DNA of 64,000 nt from Aquila chrysaetos chrysaetos (lineage: Eukaryota > Chordata > Aves > Accipitriformes > Accipitridae), in NCBI RefSeq assembly GCF_900496995.4, contig NC_044019.1, positions 434,001-498,000 of the forward strand. Direction: 5' to 3'. Both the position numbers and the translations under genes were made by a program. Below are positions 61,701-64,000 of this stretch, piece by piece. Position 1 is the first letter of the stretch, and every line of letters starts with the position of its first letter. The notes beneath the pieces were generated by a model. It ran no database searches and was not told the DNA's origin. It saw only the letters and a list, made by a program, of their open reading frames with translations.

Positions 61701-64000
61701 AGAATACAGACTTCATGCAGGGGCCCTGTACCTCATGCAAGGTTGTAATTGCAATGATGTGTGGTGTTATGAGGCTGTAGCACACGGAACAAGAAAACGT
61801 ATGGCACAACAGGTAGGTGACATGAAGCACCTTATCTACCAATTCATAGTTTCATGTACATTTATATATACTCTCTTCATGACTTTCTTGAGGAAACCTA
61901 ATCCAGTTGTGATCCCTTCCCACCAGCTTTTCTTGTCCATCACTTCATAAGGACATGGGCAAAGAAGGTTCACAGATAAATTATACCACTTCTAAGCAAT
62001 GGGCATTTCACTGTCCACATTAGCTTCTGCCTAGACCTGGTGTGAAACCTGGGGCCTGGAGGCCAGCCACTGCCCATTAATTTGTTTTATATGGTTGATG
62101 ACTATCTTTAGGGTTTGTTTTGTGTTCTTGCATTACTGTTTGTTGCCAGTAGGATGATGGTTAATGTACGGTCTCCTCAATATGTCTGAAAGGCATAAGC
62201 ACAAGCTTATGAGCAACAAGTTCCTCGTTCTTGCCCGATTTTCAAGTTGAAAGAGGAAAACTAAGGGAATTTCTGGATTTGACATTGGCAGACTCTCATG
62301 ATGTGATTTGTCAAGCACCCACTAGCTGATGGCATTTTTGCCAGGGCTGTTGAGGCTGACACACGACAGGCAGATGGGAATTATGTGTGTTCCCATGGTG
62401 GGGATGTTGTGTAAGCTGATGGTGCAGTCCAACACTGGCAGACTCTTTGCAGTGACACTGGAAGTGCTGCTGCTGGGCTGGTGTTATGCCCACTGACTGT
62501 CACAAATAAGGAAAGCCTGACGATTGTGTGCACTCCAGTGTTTTTGATGTCACTGTTACCATAATTGAATGGGAGTGTATCCTTCTCTCTTAAATGGGAT
62601 GACTAATCTGCTTGAGAGGAGAAAGGAGCAGGAGTTCAGAAAGCAATTGCACACCTGTTCCTTGCTTCTTTTTAAGAATTGATACGAGCAACCATTTCCC
62701 TGGACTGTGACTCCCGCTCCTCTGATCACACCGAAGCTCCTATGATCAGTCACGCTCCCTGAAACTTGGCTCCAGCATCTTTCTTCCTATTATGGTCAAC
62801 CTGGCCATGTCTGCAGCTGCTGCCCTACAGCCAGTTACGAGCTTCAGTAGCAGACTGGCTTGGTGCAAGCTATTGCTGCCAGCAGGCTCCTGCTTGGTCA
62901 GTGTTGCACATGGCAGGAGAAGGTACCTGTGATGTGGAGCTTGGGCCAGGCTGGCGCTCTGTTCTCCCAAGCCTCTTCAGAGACCAGCCAGAATCTCTTC
63001 TGGCATGTTTTTAAGCCACAGGTTTCTTAACCGTCTGGTAAAAGGAACTTCATTTGGCTGGGGAGGAGTTTCTGATGTGTTCATATCTTACGCCTCTGCT
63101 CTTGGACTTCCTCCTTCAGTTAAGTGGTCTCTTTGAATCATGACAGGTCCAAACTGCCCAAATCATTTCAATTCCTGATCTGTTGAGTGTACAGAATTTG
63201 CTTACTTTGCATACATTTTTCAATAAGATTAACAGCTGATCTCTTGAGCAAACACTGGGTTTTAATGTCAGCAGAATGACATAGGCTGCTTGTTCTGAAT
63301 GTGTCTTAGCAGCTCTGCTGCTGTTTAGCTGTGCCCTCGATAGAGGGGAGTGATTTTGTTCAGAACCTGAAATAGTTAATTAACCCTTACAGGTGTTTAG
63401 TAATAAATTTTTAACTCTGAAATTGTTCCTTCCTTTCTTTCTGGGCAGAGTTTTTCATTTTATGGTTGCATAGTAGGGACTCTTAAGCTTCTTACTCTGA
63501 CCCTGGTAGAATTAACTTTCCTTAAAGAAAATAAGTCTAGAGCAAGGGCTGAATTGTCTGTTGCCTTTCTCCTTGTCAGCCTGCACTCTGCTGTCCCTCT
63601 GTTGAGTTTTTGGAATGTGGCTGGACACAGTGAAGATGGGCACCCACAGGAAGCTTGGCGTTTCTCACTGCTGGTGTTCGAATAAATCCTTTCTTTCTCT
63701 TCCTCCAAACCACATATCTTCATGCTAACTGTGTGGATGCTTCAGCTCACAGCTGGATTCAGGGGACCTGCTTGGGTAGGAAGGATGTGGGGAGGAAAGG
63801 GACAGAAGAAGCTGAAAACCAAATGCAAAGCAAGGTCTTGGCCACAAGAAATTACAATTTGAATCTCAGATGGGCAAACCCGCCTGGTTTTCCACTGTAG
63901 CATGGAAAATTGGATCCCCCTGCAACTGCGGCCTCATTAAAAAGAGATTCTTTAAAGGGTAGAGAAGGAGCAAAAGTCCCAGTGTGCACAAATACTGGCT

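Larger units (their letters stand above)
53000..64000. other. Presumed intronic or intergenic DNA to the window end
   Basis: No LIM-domain exon or other known protein family is readable. It holds a truncated CR1 (57018-57056), an exon-like segment on the - strand (58607-58714) and a T-rich run near 58303. The segment 61591-61812 ends in a good splice donor (CAACAG|GTAGGT) but has no supported acceptor or homology. Confidence 0.4.

Noticed and set aside
61591-61950. 119-codon + strand frame with an internal GTAGGT donor at about 61813
   Set aside because: No homology, no convincing acceptor and no support from neighbouring exons.
45047-64000. Search for FHL3 LIM-domain coding exons
   Set aside because: No segment with the repeated C-x2-C...H-x2-C pattern in open frame was seen by eye; the coding part is assumed to lie outside the window.
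1-64000. Prokaryotic operons, CRISPR arrays, phage or plasmid modules
   Set aside because: The window is intron-containing vertebrate DNA; no regularly spaced repeats with unique spacers or bacterial gene clusters were seen.

Overview
This is vertebrate genomic DNA, and almost certainly a bird. Evidence for a bird: compact spliced genes under strong CpG islands in otherwise repeat-poor DNA, a truncated CR1 LINE 3' end of avian type at 57018-57056, an avian ERVL-type LTR start at 27126-27190, and only a few eroded MIR-like SINE relics. Two protein genes can be read with certainty: POU3F1 (Oct-6/SCIP/Tst-1), an intronless gene on the + strand at 5140-6264, and UTP11, an eight-exon gene on the - strand at 38478-43528. 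They converge, as their human orthologues do on 1p34.3. A large CpG island at about 43.0-45.3 kb covers the UTP11 start and probably also the divergent promoter of the next gene. By synteny that gene should be FHL3, but only a candidate non-coding first exon (splice donor at 45045) is visible here.

Layout: 1-4.48 kb is 5' flank of POU3F1. 4.49-7.1 kb is the POU3F1 CpG island, with four CCAAT boxes, the 374-codon ORF and a 3' UTR carrying AU-rich motifs. 7.1-36.7 kb is a 29-kb stretch without recognisable protein genes. It holds many AT-rich blocks dense in homeodomain, POU, SOX and RFX-like motifs and looks like a regulatory landscape for POU3F1. 36.75-37.3 kb is an orphan CpG island. 38.3-43.5 kb is UTP11. 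43.0-45.3 kb is the shared CpG island. 45.05-64 kb is AT-richer DNA that reads like a long first intron, with one CR1 relic and one exon-like Gln-rich segment on the - strand (58607-58714).

POU3F1 is a developmental transcription factor of neural and Schwann-cell lineages; mammalian Oct6 is driven by distal enhancers downstream of the gene, so the POU3F1-UTP11 interval is the natural place to look for them. UTP11 is a housekeeping component of the small-subunit processome. I saw no bacterial, phage, CRISPR or other non-vertebrate system, and I cannot claim a wholly new one. The most interesting leads are the putative enhancer at 32.5-32.9 kb, the orphan CpG island, and the exon-like segment at 58.6 kb.
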